Assembly (NCBI GenBank): GCA_023229165.1
Contig: JALNZQ010000131.1
Coordinates: 1-7,403 of the forward strand
DNA length: 7,403 bases
Direction: 5' to 3'
Source: Methanothrix sp.
GTDB lineage: Archaea; Halobacteriota; Methanosarcinia; Methanotrichales; Methanotrichaceae
Of the stretch, positions 1 through 5,642 are shown piece after piece. The translations under genes were made by a program, and so were the position numbers. Every line of letters begins with the position of its first letter. Positions within the stretch are counted from its first letter, which is position 1. Below the pieces are notes generated by a model that was not told the DNA's origin, searched no databases, and saw only the letters and a program-made list of their open reading frames with translations.

Positions 1-177
1 AGAATTCAAAGGAACTAAATCAATCTCCATAGCAATTCTTGGCTGATCCCTCTGAATCAAATCAACCCTTGTTCTAACTTGCTTAAAACCCTGACCATAT
101 CTATAGAAATGTTGTTTAATAATATCTATCAAATCAGATTCCTCTAAAACTTGTGTACCCATTGTACTCTGAACCAT
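1..177 (-). CDS. N-terminal part of an unrecognised protein (runs off the window)
   Basis: The first 59 codons of a gene are present; the 3' end lies beyond position 1. The start is the ATG at 175-177, chosen because a strong Shine-Dalgarno run (AAGGGGG) lies about 6 nt upstream and the next upstream in-frame stop is that of the 211-aa gene. The visible peptide begins MVQSTMGTQVLEE and continues with mixed polar and hydrophobic residues, with no signal peptide, membrane span or motif that I can name. It follows the 211-aa HTH gene by 27 nt and is probably cotranscribed with it from the promoter at 873-900. The TAG stop of the upstream gene happens to be in frame with this ATG, but TAG also ends two other genes here, so readthrough is not assumed. 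Function unknown. Confidence 0.75.
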   Translation of the reverse strand, partial: MVQSTMGTQVLEESDLIDIIKQHFYRYGQGFKQVRTRVDLIQRDQPRIAMEIDLVPLNS

Positions 178-204
178 TATAACCCCCTTCAAATTCAACT
201 GTGT

Positions 205-840
205 CTAAAATGGTATTTCTTTATCTGTTGGATTAACTATCGTCTTATTTGTAGCTGCTCTTGGCCTACCCCTACTACAATTACTAACTAATCCCATTTC
301 TTTTCTTAATTTTGCGATAAAAGGTTGTTTTTTATCTAACTTATTAGCTATCTCAGAATCATTTAAGCCTTCTTTATGCAAAGATTTAATATCACTAATT
401 AACTTAAGAGTATTCTTCTTATGCCCCTTCTCACTACCTCTCTTATTCTTATTTATAAAAGCTGTTTGAACACTCATTATATCATATAAATATACTTTTC
501 TATTAGTACCACCTACAATCATTGAAGGTGTTAATTGCCCTGATCTCGTCATATCATATATCCAACGATTAGAACAATCTAGAAAATTATTTATTTCAGG
601 TATACTCAAAAGATCTAATTCTTCTGTTTCAATCCAATCAACCTTACCTTTTTTCAAGTATTCTTCTACTGTTTCTTTATCAAAAACATGTTGTTTTCTT
701 TTTGAATTTTTATTGAAAATATATTTAGGAGGTAAAACTTTTTCATTAACTAACTGTCTAACTCGCTCTCTTGATACTTTTAATATATCGCTTACATCAG
801 AAGAAGTTAATAAATTATCTTGTTTTTCAATATCACACAT
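205..840 (-). CDS. DNA-binding protein with three helix-turn-helix-like segments and an AT-hook-like motif
   Basis: 211 aa. Residues 10-63 read as an excisionase/MerR-like winged HTH (LLTSSDVSDILKVSRERVRQ, then a basic wing and a V-F-D-K-E-T-V-E-E-Y-L ending). Residues 76-130 look like a second, diverged copy of that fold (LSIPEINNFLDCSNRWIYDM, ending in V-Y-L-Y-D-I). Residues 144-186 resemble a homeodomain/resolvase-type HTH (KEGLNDSEIANKLDKKQPFI). Residues 189-194 (SRGRPR) match the AT-hook core that inserts into the minor groove of AT-rich DNA. No catalytic domain is visible. The start is supported by AAGGTGAT just upstream of the ATG, and a promoter lies at 873-900. It is likely a transcriptional regulator or DNA-organising protein; the target is unknown. 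The fold calls come from residue pattern, not from a search. Confidence 0.8.
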   Translation of the reverse strand: MCDIEKQDNLLTSSDVSDILKVSRERVRQLVNEKVLPPKYIFNKNSKRKQHVFDKETVEEYLKKGKVDWIETEELDLLSIPEINNFLDCSNRWIYDMTRSGQLTPSMIVGGTNRKVYLYDIMSVQTAFINKNKRGSEKGHKKNTLKLISDIKSLHKEGLNDSEIANKLDKKQPFIAKLRKEMGLVSNCSRGRPRAATNKTIVNPTDKEIPF

Positions 841-872
841 TATATCACCTTAATATAAAAATCTATTAAAAT

Positions 873-900
873 AATATAACAAATGATCCGAAAAAGTCAA
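873..900 (-). promoter_or_regulatory. Sigma70/sigmaA-type promoter for the 211-aa HTH gene
   Basis: On the minus strand the -35 is TTGACT (895-900) and the -10 is TATATT (873-878), with a 16-bp spacer. Transcription should begin near 866, giving a leader of about 25 nt that holds the AAGGTGAT ribosome binding site. The -35 and -10 are each one base from consensus. The same architecture recurs upstream of other transcription units in the window, which supports the call. Confidence 0.7.
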
Positions 901-938
901 ATCCACACAGTCATAGAATATATTTAACTCTAAAAAGC

Positions 939-1073
939 TTATTTTAATTTTTTTATATCTATTATTTTTATTCTTCTACTTATTTTGATGAATTTATCAA
1001 GTCTATCTTTATTTAAATAATTATAAACTCTATAAAGAAAAAATTCAACAATTTCTAAAATCTTTAATAACAT
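939..1073 (-). CDS. Small basic peptide, 44 aa, hypothetical
   Basis: A 44-codon reading frame with an ATG at 1071-1073 and a TAA stop at 939-941. It begins 5 nt after the TGA stop of the 178-aa gene, so it is placed as the last gene of that operon and could be translated by reinitiation. The N-terminal half is hydrophobic and aromatic (MLLKILEIVEFFLYRVYNYL). The C-terminal half is strongly basic with many Lys, Arg and Ile residues, which would suit a membrane-surface or nucleic-acid-binding amphipathic peptide. There is no good Shine-Dalgarno sequence, and the composition is close to what AT-rich DNA gives by chance, so it may not be a gene. It fills most of what would otherwise be a 238-bp gap. 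Confidence 0.4.
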   Translation of the reverse strand: MLLKILEIVEFFLYRVYNYLNKDRLDKFIKISRRIKIIDIKKLK

Positions 1074-1078
1074 AAAAT

Positions 1079-1615
1079 TCAAATAAGACTTTTAATGTCT
1101 CTACGTTTTTGTTTTACTTCAGGTTCAGCTTCTTTTTCTTGTTCTTCTAATTCTTTTAACTCTTTAATTTTTTGAGCTATTAATTTTTCCCTCTTTATCT
1201 CATTTATCTTCTCTAATTCATCTTCATATATTTTATCAATATTTTCAGCAAACTTCAAATACTTATCAATCTTCCTTCTATTTTTCTTCTCTTGTCTTGT
1301 AATATTATGGTGTTTAAATTTATTAATATCGATAAAACCAAAAGCCTCTAAATTTCTTTTATATCCTTTGCACTTAAATGTACATTTATTTTCTCTGTAC
1401 CACTCACATTCAAAAAAATTATAACTATAGTAAAAACAATCTGTACATTTTACAAGATTATTCTCACATTCTAATACATGACCAATAACATGATCATTAC
1501 CCGTAGAATGTTGTTTAACACTTTTTTTAATGTCTGTTAAATGATTATTTATCTTTCCTAAAGATGAATCTTCAATTATAGAAAGCTGTTTCTTTTTTAT
1601 TTTTTTCTTTTTCAT
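1079..1615 (-). CDS. Cys-rich, Lys/Glu-rich coiled-coil protein, unrecognised
   Basis: 178 aa in three parts. Residues 1-40 are highly basic (starting MKKKKIKKKQ). Residues 50-82 hold six cysteines (C50, C57, C60, C70, C78, C82) with C57-x2-C60 and C78-x3-C82 spacing, plausibly a structural zinc site, followed by K-G-Y-K-R. Residues 108-172 are rich in Lys and Glu with Leu/Ile spacing suggestive of a long coiled coil or helix. The basic N-terminus suggests nucleic-acid contact. The ATG is 33 nt after the membrane protein's stop, with only a weak Shine-Dalgarno (AAAGAT). The C-x-G-[FY]-x-R ending of the Cys block also occurs in the 102-aa protein at 4163-4471. Function unknown; the zinc site is inferred from cysteine spacing. 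Confidence 0.75.
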   Translation of the reverse strand: MKKKKIKKKQLSIIEDSSLGKINNHLTDIKKSVKQHSTGNDHVIGHVLECENNLVKCTDCFYYSYNFFECEWYRENKCTFKCKGYKRNLEAFGFIDINKFKHHNITRQEKKNRRKIDKYLKFAENIDKIYEDELEKINEIKREKLIAQKIKELKELEEQEKEAEPEVKQKRRDIKSLI

Positions 1616-1648
1616 AATAAAATATCTTTATTTTTAAACAATAATTAT

Positions 1649-2113
1649 CTATAAAAACAAAGAAATTGTTTGATAAAAAATCATAGAAGCTATAAAAAGA
1701 GAATAAAAAAAGCAAATTAAATTCTCTATAGTTTCAAAAATAAAAAACTGAAAAGTATAATCAACAATATTTTCAATGCAAAAATTAGCTATCATAGAAT
1801 TTAACAATTTAATTAAAACAACAACGCCAAGAACATTTATATTTAATAATTGTGGTAATGGCATAAAAATTGATTCAGAAATAAAAACAAAACCTAAAAT
1901 ATAATAAAAAATAGATATAATAAATAATAATATAATTAAAAAAGAAACTTTTTTTCCAATCACCGAATAATGTTTTTTTATTTCTTCTATATCTGCTATT
2001 CTCTTATGATATCTATTTTTAATTAAAATAGATAATAGATTAATAGTTTGATATAATGCAAAAACAACAAAAATAAACCTCAATACGATATTATTAAAAA
2101 TCATTTCTAACAT
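1649..2113 (-). CDS. Integral membrane protein with about four transmembrane segments
   Basis: 154 aa and very hydrophobic. Likely spans are residues 10-32, 56-78, 86-110 and 130-154. The only clearly polar stretch is 33-55 (basic, with R-Y-H-K-R and K-K-H), which the positive-inside rule would place in the cytoplasm. There is no signal peptide and no motif I recognise. Four spans at this length do not match a typical holin, although a lysis or superinfection-exclusion role cannot be excluded. The ATG at 2111-2113 is preceded by TTAGGA about 9 nt upstream. It is the first gene behind the promoter at 2183-2211, with a leader of about 60 nt, and is followed closely by the 178-aa gene. Confidence 0.75.
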   Translation of the reverse strand: MLEMIFNNIVLRFIFVVFALYQTINLLSILIKNRYHKRIADIEEIKKHYSVIGKKVSFLIILLFIISIFYYILGFVFISESIFMPLPQLLNINVLGVVVLIKLLNSMIANFCIENIVDYTFQFFIFETIENLICFFYSLFIASMIFYQTISLFL

Positions 2114-2171
2114 AATTTATTCCTAATTAAATCAATAATAAAATAATATCTAAACTTTTTATTATGACCAA

Positions 2172-2208
2172 ATTACATATTAATTATATCATAAAATTAA
2201 TATGTAAT
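2172..2208. repeat. Perfect inverted repeat, 14-bp arms, overlapping a promoter
   Basis: Arms 2172-2185 and 2195-2208 are exact reverse complements around a 9-nt loop. On the minus strand the palindrome begins inside the -35, spans the whole spacer, places the -10 across the loop edge and ends near the expected start of transcription. It lies just behind the ligase stop (2215). No U-tract follows it on the minus strand, so it is not a standard intrinsic terminator. It is better explained as an operator for a dimeric repressor, although an AT-rich hairpin in the ligase 3' UTR is also possible. Confidence 0.7.
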
Positions 2209-2211
2209 CAA
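2183..2211 (-). promoter_or_regulatory. Promoter for the membrane-protein operon
   Basis: The -35 is TTGATT (2206-2211) and the -10 is TATAAT (2183-2188), with a 17-bp spacer. Transcription should start near 2176 and read through the 154-, 178- and 44-aa genes. The promoter starts 4 nt beyond the ligase stop codon and is almost fully covered by a perfect inverted repeat (2172-2208), which suggests control by a repressor. Confidence 0.8.
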
Positions 2212-2214
2212 CAA

Positions 2215-4152
2215 CTAATTATTAATCATACTCATAAATTCTTCTTCAAGAATTATTTTAACACCAGACTTTTTAGCCTTATCCAATTTACCACCAGGAT
2301 TATCACCAACAAGCAAATAATCTAATGTCTTACTAACACTACTCTTTAATGCTCCACCATTCTTTTCAACTAAATTTTCAAAATAACTTCGAGGTTGAGA
2401 CAAAGTACCTGTAATCAAAAAACTTTTACCACTAAGAACACCACCAATAACTTTTGGTTCTATACCAATTACTTCAATATTTTTTCGAAGAGTCTCTATA
2501 AGCTTACAGTTAGCTTTTAAACCATCATAAATATTACCAGCCGTAATGCTTGCTATACCTGGGATAGCCTCAAAATCATTAGCCTGAGCATTCAAAACCC
2601 TATCTAAAGTTTCAAAATGACTTGCTACTGTTTCAGATACACTAGAACCAAGACCCTTAATTCCTAAAGCAGCAAGAAACTTACCCAATGATTTTTTACG
2701 TGCTAATTCAATATTTTTTAATGTACGTTCTGCACTCTTATCTTTAATACCTTCAAGTGTTAAAAGATTATCTTTGGTAATATTAAATAAATCTGCACTA
2801 TCATTAATAAAATTAGCATTAATCATTTTTTCTATAATACTCTCACCAACATCCATAATTTCCATAACAGAAACAAAATGTAAAATACGAGTCAAAACTT
2901 GTGCAGAACAATCTATACTAACACAACGTAATGTTTCTATACCCTTATCAGAAATACAAGTTACTAATTCTGAACCACAGACCGGACAATGAATAGGTAT
3001 ATCTGCACCTCTATCACTTATTCTTCTTTCTACCCTCTCAATTTGAGGTATTACACCACCACGCCTTGAAACAATAATTTTATCACCAACACCAATATTC
3101 ATTTTTTTAACAATACTCAAATTATGAAGAGTTGCATTTGTTAAAGTTGCACCGTCCAAACGAATACCTTCATAAATACCTACAGGATTAACCAAACCTG
3201 TTCTACTAACTTGCCATTGATATTCTAAAAATGTTGTTTCACCTTCTTCTGCTTCAAATTTCCATGCAATAGCACCACGAGGATGATGACTTGTATTTCC
3301 AAGTTCTTCAATAATAGTGATATCATCTATCATAAAAACAACACCATCTATATCAAAATCTATAATAGTACGCCATTCAACATAAGAATTATATGCATTT
3401 TGAACACTTTCTTCATTATTTAAATCAACTTTAATATAATTAACAACTTGGAAACCAAGATTTTTTAAACATTCTAAACGATCTGACATAGTATCATGTT
3501 TTGTAAATAAAAGATTATATGCAAAATAATTTAATCTTCTACTTTTAGTTACCAATGGATTCTTTTGACGCACACTTCCAGGTGCAATATTACGACAATT
3601 TTCAGCCTTAATATCCAATGTTTCAAATACCGAATGTCTCATGTATACTTCACCACGAACTTCAAATTCATCTATAAAATTTTCATCAACCTTTGTACAA
3701 TGAATTATATGAGGTATATCACTTATTTGTTTTATGTTTTCAGTAACATCTTCTCCTTTATCACTTTCACCCCTTGTTACTGCTCTTATTAATACATACT
3801 CATAATCAATAAATTTATAAGTTAATGAAATAGCAAAACCATCCATTTTAGGCATAGCTATACCATAACCAAAATTAGGTTTTACCCAACTAGTCAACTC
3901 TTTTAAAGAATAAGCTTTATTAAGACTTAACATTAATTCTTTATGTTGTACTTTTTCAAATGTACTTTCTTTTACCTTATTTGATCCTACTCTATTAAAA
4001 TAACTATTCTTAGAATCTAATTCTCGAAGACGAATTTCAGCAGCATCATAAACAGGATCACTAACAATAGGATTACCTGCATAATAAGCTTCACTCCACT
4101 TAGTAAGCTTTTCTACTAATTCATTCACTTCATCTAATTCAAACATATCCAT
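2215..4152 (-). CDS. ligA: NAD+-dependent DNA ligase (LigA), full length
   Basis: 645 aa from the ATG at 4150-4152, chosen because AAAGGAG ends 5 nt upstream; a longer in-frame ATG at 4188 would overlap the preceding gene and lacks this site. It seals nicks in duplex DNA using NAD+ via a ligase-AMP intermediate. All LigA domains are present. Domain Ia (about 23-36) carries the D32, Y35, D36 pattern. The adenylation domain has nucleophile K102 in KMDG, EVRGEVYM at 164-171, DIDGVVF at 267-273 and WKFEAEE around 297-303. An OB fold (about 308-380) follows, then a Cys4 zinc finger (C389, C392, C410, C415), helix-hairpin-helix repeats (about 455-565) and a C-terminal BRCT domain (about 572-645, with TGTL and GG). 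KMDG replaces the usual bacterial KLDG, and KFEA the usual KFPA, pointing to a phage lineage. It is cotranscribed with the 102-aa gene, 10 nt upstream, and ends with TAG. Confidence 0.97.
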   Translation of the reverse strand: MDMFELDEVNELVEKLTKWSEAYYAGNPIVSDPVYDAAEIRLRELDSKNSYFNRVGSNKVKESTFEKVQHKELMLSLNKAYSLKELTSWVKPNFGYGIAMPKMDGFAISLTYKFIDYEYVLIRAVTRGESDKGEDVTENIKQISDIPHIIHCTKVDENFIDEFEVRGEVYMRHSVFETLDIKAENCRNIAPGSVRQKNPLVTKSRRLNYFAYNLLFTKHDTMSDRLECLKNLGFQVVNYIKVDLNNEESVQNAYNSYVEWRTIIDFDIDGVVFMIDDITIIEELGNTSHHPRGAIAWKFEAEEGETTFLEYQWQVSRTGLVNPVGIYEGIRLDGATLTNATLHNLSIVKKMNIGVGDKIIVSRRGGVIPQIERVERRISDRGADIPIHCPVCGSELVTCISDKGIETLRCVSIDCSAQVLTRILHFVSVMEIMDVGESIIEKMINANFINDSADLFNITKDNLLTLEGIKDKSAERTLKNIELARKKSLGKFLAALGIKGLGSSVSETVASHFETLDRVLNAQANDFEAIPGIASITAGNIYDGLKANCKLIETLRKNIEVIGIEPKVIGGVLSGKSFLITGTLSQPRSYFENLVEKNGGALKSSVSKTLDYLLVGDNPGGKLDKAKKSGVKIILEEEFMSMINN

Positions 4153-4162
4153 AGTAACTCCT

Positions 4163-4471
4163 TTATACAAAAAAACCCCTTTTTGCATACATCTCCACTA
4201 TCTCTTTCTCTTTTCTTTTTATCTTCCTCAAAACGTTCATTGAATCTTCATCTCTTTCAAAACCATTACATGTTATTGCACCACCATTAATAAAATTTTC
4301 AGGAAAAGAATGATCACAACCATTATAACATTTTAAACAATCAGGACAAATAGTTTGATCAAACTTTTTAGGACATACTGACTCACACTCTCCAGCACCT
4401 AATAACTCAATTGCTTCACAATCTATTGAACAATCAGGAAATGGTATATTAATTAATTCTTTTGCTTTCAT
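4163..4471 (-). CDS. Cysteine-rich (nine Cys) small protein, probably metal-binding
   Basis: 102 aa with cysteines at 14, 18, 29, 33, 42, 45, 48, 52 and 68. The spacing is C-x3-C, C-x3-C, then C-x2-C-x2-C-x3-C and a lone Cys in T-C-N-G-F-E-R. This could bind zinc or an iron-sulfur cluster; the C-x2-C-x2-C-x3-C run superficially resembles a ferredoxin site, but zinc is equally likely. The C-terminal 30 residues are charged and probably helical. It lies 10 nt upstream of the ligase, whose Shine-Dalgarno overlaps its TAA stop, so the two are cotranscribed and coupled; a role alongside the ligase is only inferred. Unusually, its ATG has no Shine-Dalgarno and lies about 9 nt from the promoter -10, so its transcript should be nearly leaderless. 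An in-frame TAA just upstream (in the -10) excludes a longer ATG start. Confidence 0.82.
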   Translation of the reverse strand: MKAKELINIPFPDCSIDCEAIELLGAGECESVCPKKFDQTICPDCLKCYNGCDHSFPENFINGGAITCNGFERDEDSMNVLRKIKRKEKEIVEMYAKRGFFV

Positions 4472-4474
4472 AAT

Positions 4475-4508
4475 AACTAATTATACTATATTTTAAAATA
4501 AAAATCAA
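4475..4508 (-). repeat. 34-bp promoter-bearing direct repeat, copy A
   Basis: Positions 4475-4508 are identical to 4942-4975. The repeat contains the complete -35, spacer and -10 plus 5 nt downstream of the -10, and identity stops on both sides. Conservation of the spacer as well as the two hexamers points to a recent local duplication, or to selection on the whole element. The -35 overlaps the TGA stop of the 133-aa gene. Confidence 0.9.
4480..4508 (-). promoter_or_regulatory. Promoter for the Cys-rich gene and ligase
   Basis: The -35 is TTGATT (4503-4508), the -10 is TATAAT (4480-4485) and the spacer is 17 bp. The expected start of transcription is near 4473, within a few bases of the ATG at 4469-4471. 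This predicts a leaderless or nearly leaderless message for the 102-aa protein, with the ligase translated downstream from its own strong ribosome binding site. Confidence 0.85.
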
Positions 4509-4906
4509 CCAATTTTAGGTAAATATTCACTTGGATCTAAACCTAAAGCTTTTATACTATGACGTAATTTATTACAATTTTCAATAATACGTGTCTTAAT
4601 ACCAAAATAACCGATCCATTCAGATAACAACACTTCTTCATATTCAACATTATCAAGTATCCATTGAACAGTAGGATAAATAAATGATTCAGGGAAAAGA
4701 GCTATTCTACCTTCTTCTTTTTTTGCTATACCAATCTTAAAAGTTTCAGGCAAATCTAAAATATAATGACAAGCATCTTTTTCTAATACAATAGCACTAT
4801 TATTATTAACAATAATAGCAAGATCACAAAACGAAATAACCTCTTTTTCATTATTATTAGATTTTTTTACTGCTTCATTAATTTTATAAGCTCTAACCTT
4901 AATCAT
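4505..4906 (-). CDS. Unrecognised 133-aa protein, single-gene transcription unit
   Basis: 133 aa from the ATG at 4904-4906 (MIKVRAYK). The frame is open to 4987, but that longer start would lie upstream of the promoter at 4947-4975; the shorter start has AAAGGAG 7 nt upstream and sits downstream of the expected transcription start. The protein is mixed alpha/beta in character with an acidic middle (P-E-T-F-K-I-G-I, F-P-E-S-F) and a helical, positively charged end. It has three scattered cysteines (27, 46, 111), no membrane span and no motif I can assign. The promoter and terminator on its upstream side and the next promoter overlapping its TGA stop make it an independently transcribed gene. 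Function unknown. Confidence 0.82.
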   Translation of the reverse strand: MIKVRAYKINEAVKKSNNNEKEVISFCDLAIIVNNNSAIVLEKDACHYILDLPETFKIGIAKKEEGRIALFPESFIYPTVQWILDNVEYEEVLLSEWIGYFGIKTRIIENCNKLRHSIKALGLDPSEYLPKIG

Positions 4907-4941
4907 AACGATACTCCTTTTATAAAAAATATTTACTAATA

Positions 4942-4975
4942 AACTAATTATACTATATTTTAAAATAAAAATCAA
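4942..4975 (-). repeat. 34-bp promoter-bearing direct repeat, copy B
   Basis: This copy is identical to 4475-4508 over all 34 positions and differs on both flanks. Here the repeat precedes a gene with a conventional leader of about 34 nt and a GGAG ribosome binding site. In copy A the same core abuts a start codon. Confidence 0.9.
4947..4975 (-). promoter_or_regulatory. Promoter for the 133-aa gene
   Basis: The -35 is TTGATT (4970-4975), the -10 is TATAAT (4947-4952) and the spacer is 17 bp. Transcription should begin near 4940, giving a leader of about 34 nt with AAAGGAG before the ATG at 4906. It lies directly after the terminator at 4990-5015, so it restarts transcription after the five-gene operon ends. 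Confidence 0.87.
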
Positions 4976-4989
4976 TAAAAATGTCAAAT

Positions 4990-5015
4990 AAAAAAAGGCT
5001 GTTTGTTAGACAGCC
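4990..5015 (-). terminator. Rho-independent terminator ending the five-gene small-protein operon
   Basis: On the minus strand a 6-bp GC-rich stem (GGCTGT at 5010-5015, ACAGCC at 4997-5002) encloses a 7-nt loop and is followed at once by seven T residues (4990-4996). It lies 25 nt beyond the 46-aa gene's stop and is the only classic intrinsic terminator I find in the window. Confidence 0.92.
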
Positions 5016-5040
5016 ACTCACTCAATCACACATATTTAAA

Positions 5041-5181
5041 TTATTTTATTTTTTCTTGTTTGCTAAAGCAACCTAAAAATGGTCTATATTGCGCAAAAAA
5101 TACAATAAAAATCAAATTAATATATGCATAGCCACTCAATAATCCTGACAAAATAACTAAAACAAAATTTTTATTTTCCAT
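5041..5181 (-). CDS. 46-aa single-span membrane peptide
   Basis: 46 codons from the ATG at 5179-5181 to the TAA at 5041-5043. The start has one of the strongest ribosome binding sites in the window, GGAGGTG ending 6 nt upstream, and overlaps the last 11 bp of the 72-aa gene, implying translational coupling. Residues 6-30 are hydrophobic (FVLVILSGLLSGYAYINLIF, then IVFFA) and can span a membrane once. The short polar N-terminus (MENKN) and basic C-terminus (after Q31, with one Cys at 38 and a K-Q-E-K-I-K end) suggest N-out/C-in orientation. It is the last gene before the terminator at 4990-5015. The family is not recognised; a small lysis, exclusion or membrane-targeting factor would fit, but nothing proves it. 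Confidence 0.75.
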   Translation of the reverse strand: MENKNFVLVILSGLLSGYAYINLIFIVFFAQYRPFLGCFSKQEKIK

Positions 5182-5389
5182 CTTTTTCACCTCCATTATA
5201 TCCAGAACCTAAACAATAATGACAGACATTTTCTCTCCAACCATGTGAACTTTTTATAGCTGATCTAAAATTAGACAAAAGCCTTTCCCCATTTTCCAAA
5301 TCCATGAAATCATCACTTAAATCAGTTTTCACCTGATCTTTTTTGAAATCATAAACTCTAACCCAGTAATATCCGTCATTAGAACTCAT
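5171..5389 (-). CDS. 72-aa protein with a C-x2-C-x-G-S-G zinc-knuckle-like motif
   Basis: 72 aa. The N-terminal part is polar (MSSNDGYYWVRVYDFKKDQ). Near the C-terminus is C56-H-Y-C59-L-G-S-G-Y-N-G-G, which resembles a single half of a DnaJ-type C-x2-C-x-G-x-G zinc motif. With only one such pair, zinc binding would need a partner or a dimer. The ATG directly follows the TAA of the 68-aa gene with no gap, indicating coupled translation, and the 3' end overlaps the 46-aa gene by 11 bp. No function is assigned. Confidence 0.75.
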   Translation of the reverse strand: MSSNDGYYWVRVYDFKKDQVKTDLSDDFMDLENGERLLSNFRSAIKSSHGWRENVCHYCLGSGYNGGEKDGK

Positions 5390-5596
5390 TTACTTCCATA
5401 ACATCTTATCCAATATTTTTGCATGATAATTTCTAAAACCACTCTGAGAAGAAACCATATACGAAGGACATGAATACTTCAATGGAGCATATTTATCTGG
5501 AATTCTATCATAATCTTTATCTGCTTCATCTTCAGTTTTATGAATTCCTACAATTAGATCGTATGGAAGCTGATATGCTACTAACCATAATGTCAT
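5390..5596 (-). CDS. 68-aa small protein, unrecognised
   Basis: 68 aa from the ATG at 5594-5596. AGGATGG lies upstream at a slightly long spacing (about 10 nt after AGGA). The protein is Tyr- and Asp-rich (7 Tyr; K-T-E-D-E-A-D-K-D-Y-D in the middle) with no membrane span and a single Cys. It lies 46 nt after the 144-aa gene and abuts the 72-aa gene, so it belongs to the operon running from the promoter at 6412-6440 to the terminator at 4990-5015. I see no independent promoter in the 46-nt gap. Function unknown. Confidence 0.72.
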   Translation of the reverse strand: MTLWLVAYQLPYDLIVGIHKTEDEADKDYDRIPDKYAPLKYSCPSYMVSSQSGFRNYHAKILDKMLWK

Positions 5597-5642
5597 ATTA
5601 TTACCATCCTATTACACTTTAGAATTTAATATTTTTTTAACT

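Noticed and set aside
177..207. Readthrough of the TAG stop of the 211-aa gene into the in-frame next gene.
   Set aside because: TAG also ends the ligase and the membrane protein, the next gene has its own strong ribosome binding site, and being in frame has a one-in-three chance.
2172..2208. Inverted repeat as an intrinsic terminator for the ligase transcript.
   Set aside because: The stem is AT-rich and no run of T follows on the minus strand; overlap with a near-consensus promoter is the better explanation, although a weak terminator cannot be excluded.
2774..3792. Plus-strand open frames inside the ligase (72 and 75 codons).
   Set aside because: They are antisense to conserved ligase domains, have no ribosome binding site or recognisable product, and are shadows of the real gene.
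4153..4188. Longer N-terminus for the ligase (start at 4188).
   Set aside because: It would overlap the Cys-rich gene by 26 bp and lacks a good ribosome binding site; AAAGGAG is correctly placed only for the ATG at 4152, and the family's first domain begins just after it.
4907..4987. Longer N-terminus (27 residues, hydrophobic) for the 133-aa protein.
   Set aside because: It would start upstream of the promoter and run through the promoter itself; the ATG at 4906 has a proper Shine-Dalgarno after the expected transcription start.
4962..4987. A perfect TTGACA (4982-4987) that could form a second promoter ahead of the 133-aa gene.
   Set aside because: At 17 bp the -10 would be TTTAAA, and TAAAAT appears only at 19 bp; the TTGATT/TATAAT pair just downstream is far better.
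5070..5115. TTGATT with a promoter-like run inside the 46-aa gene.
   Set aside because: No acceptable -10 hexamer occurs at 16-18 bp; the next bases read GCAATA or CAATAT.
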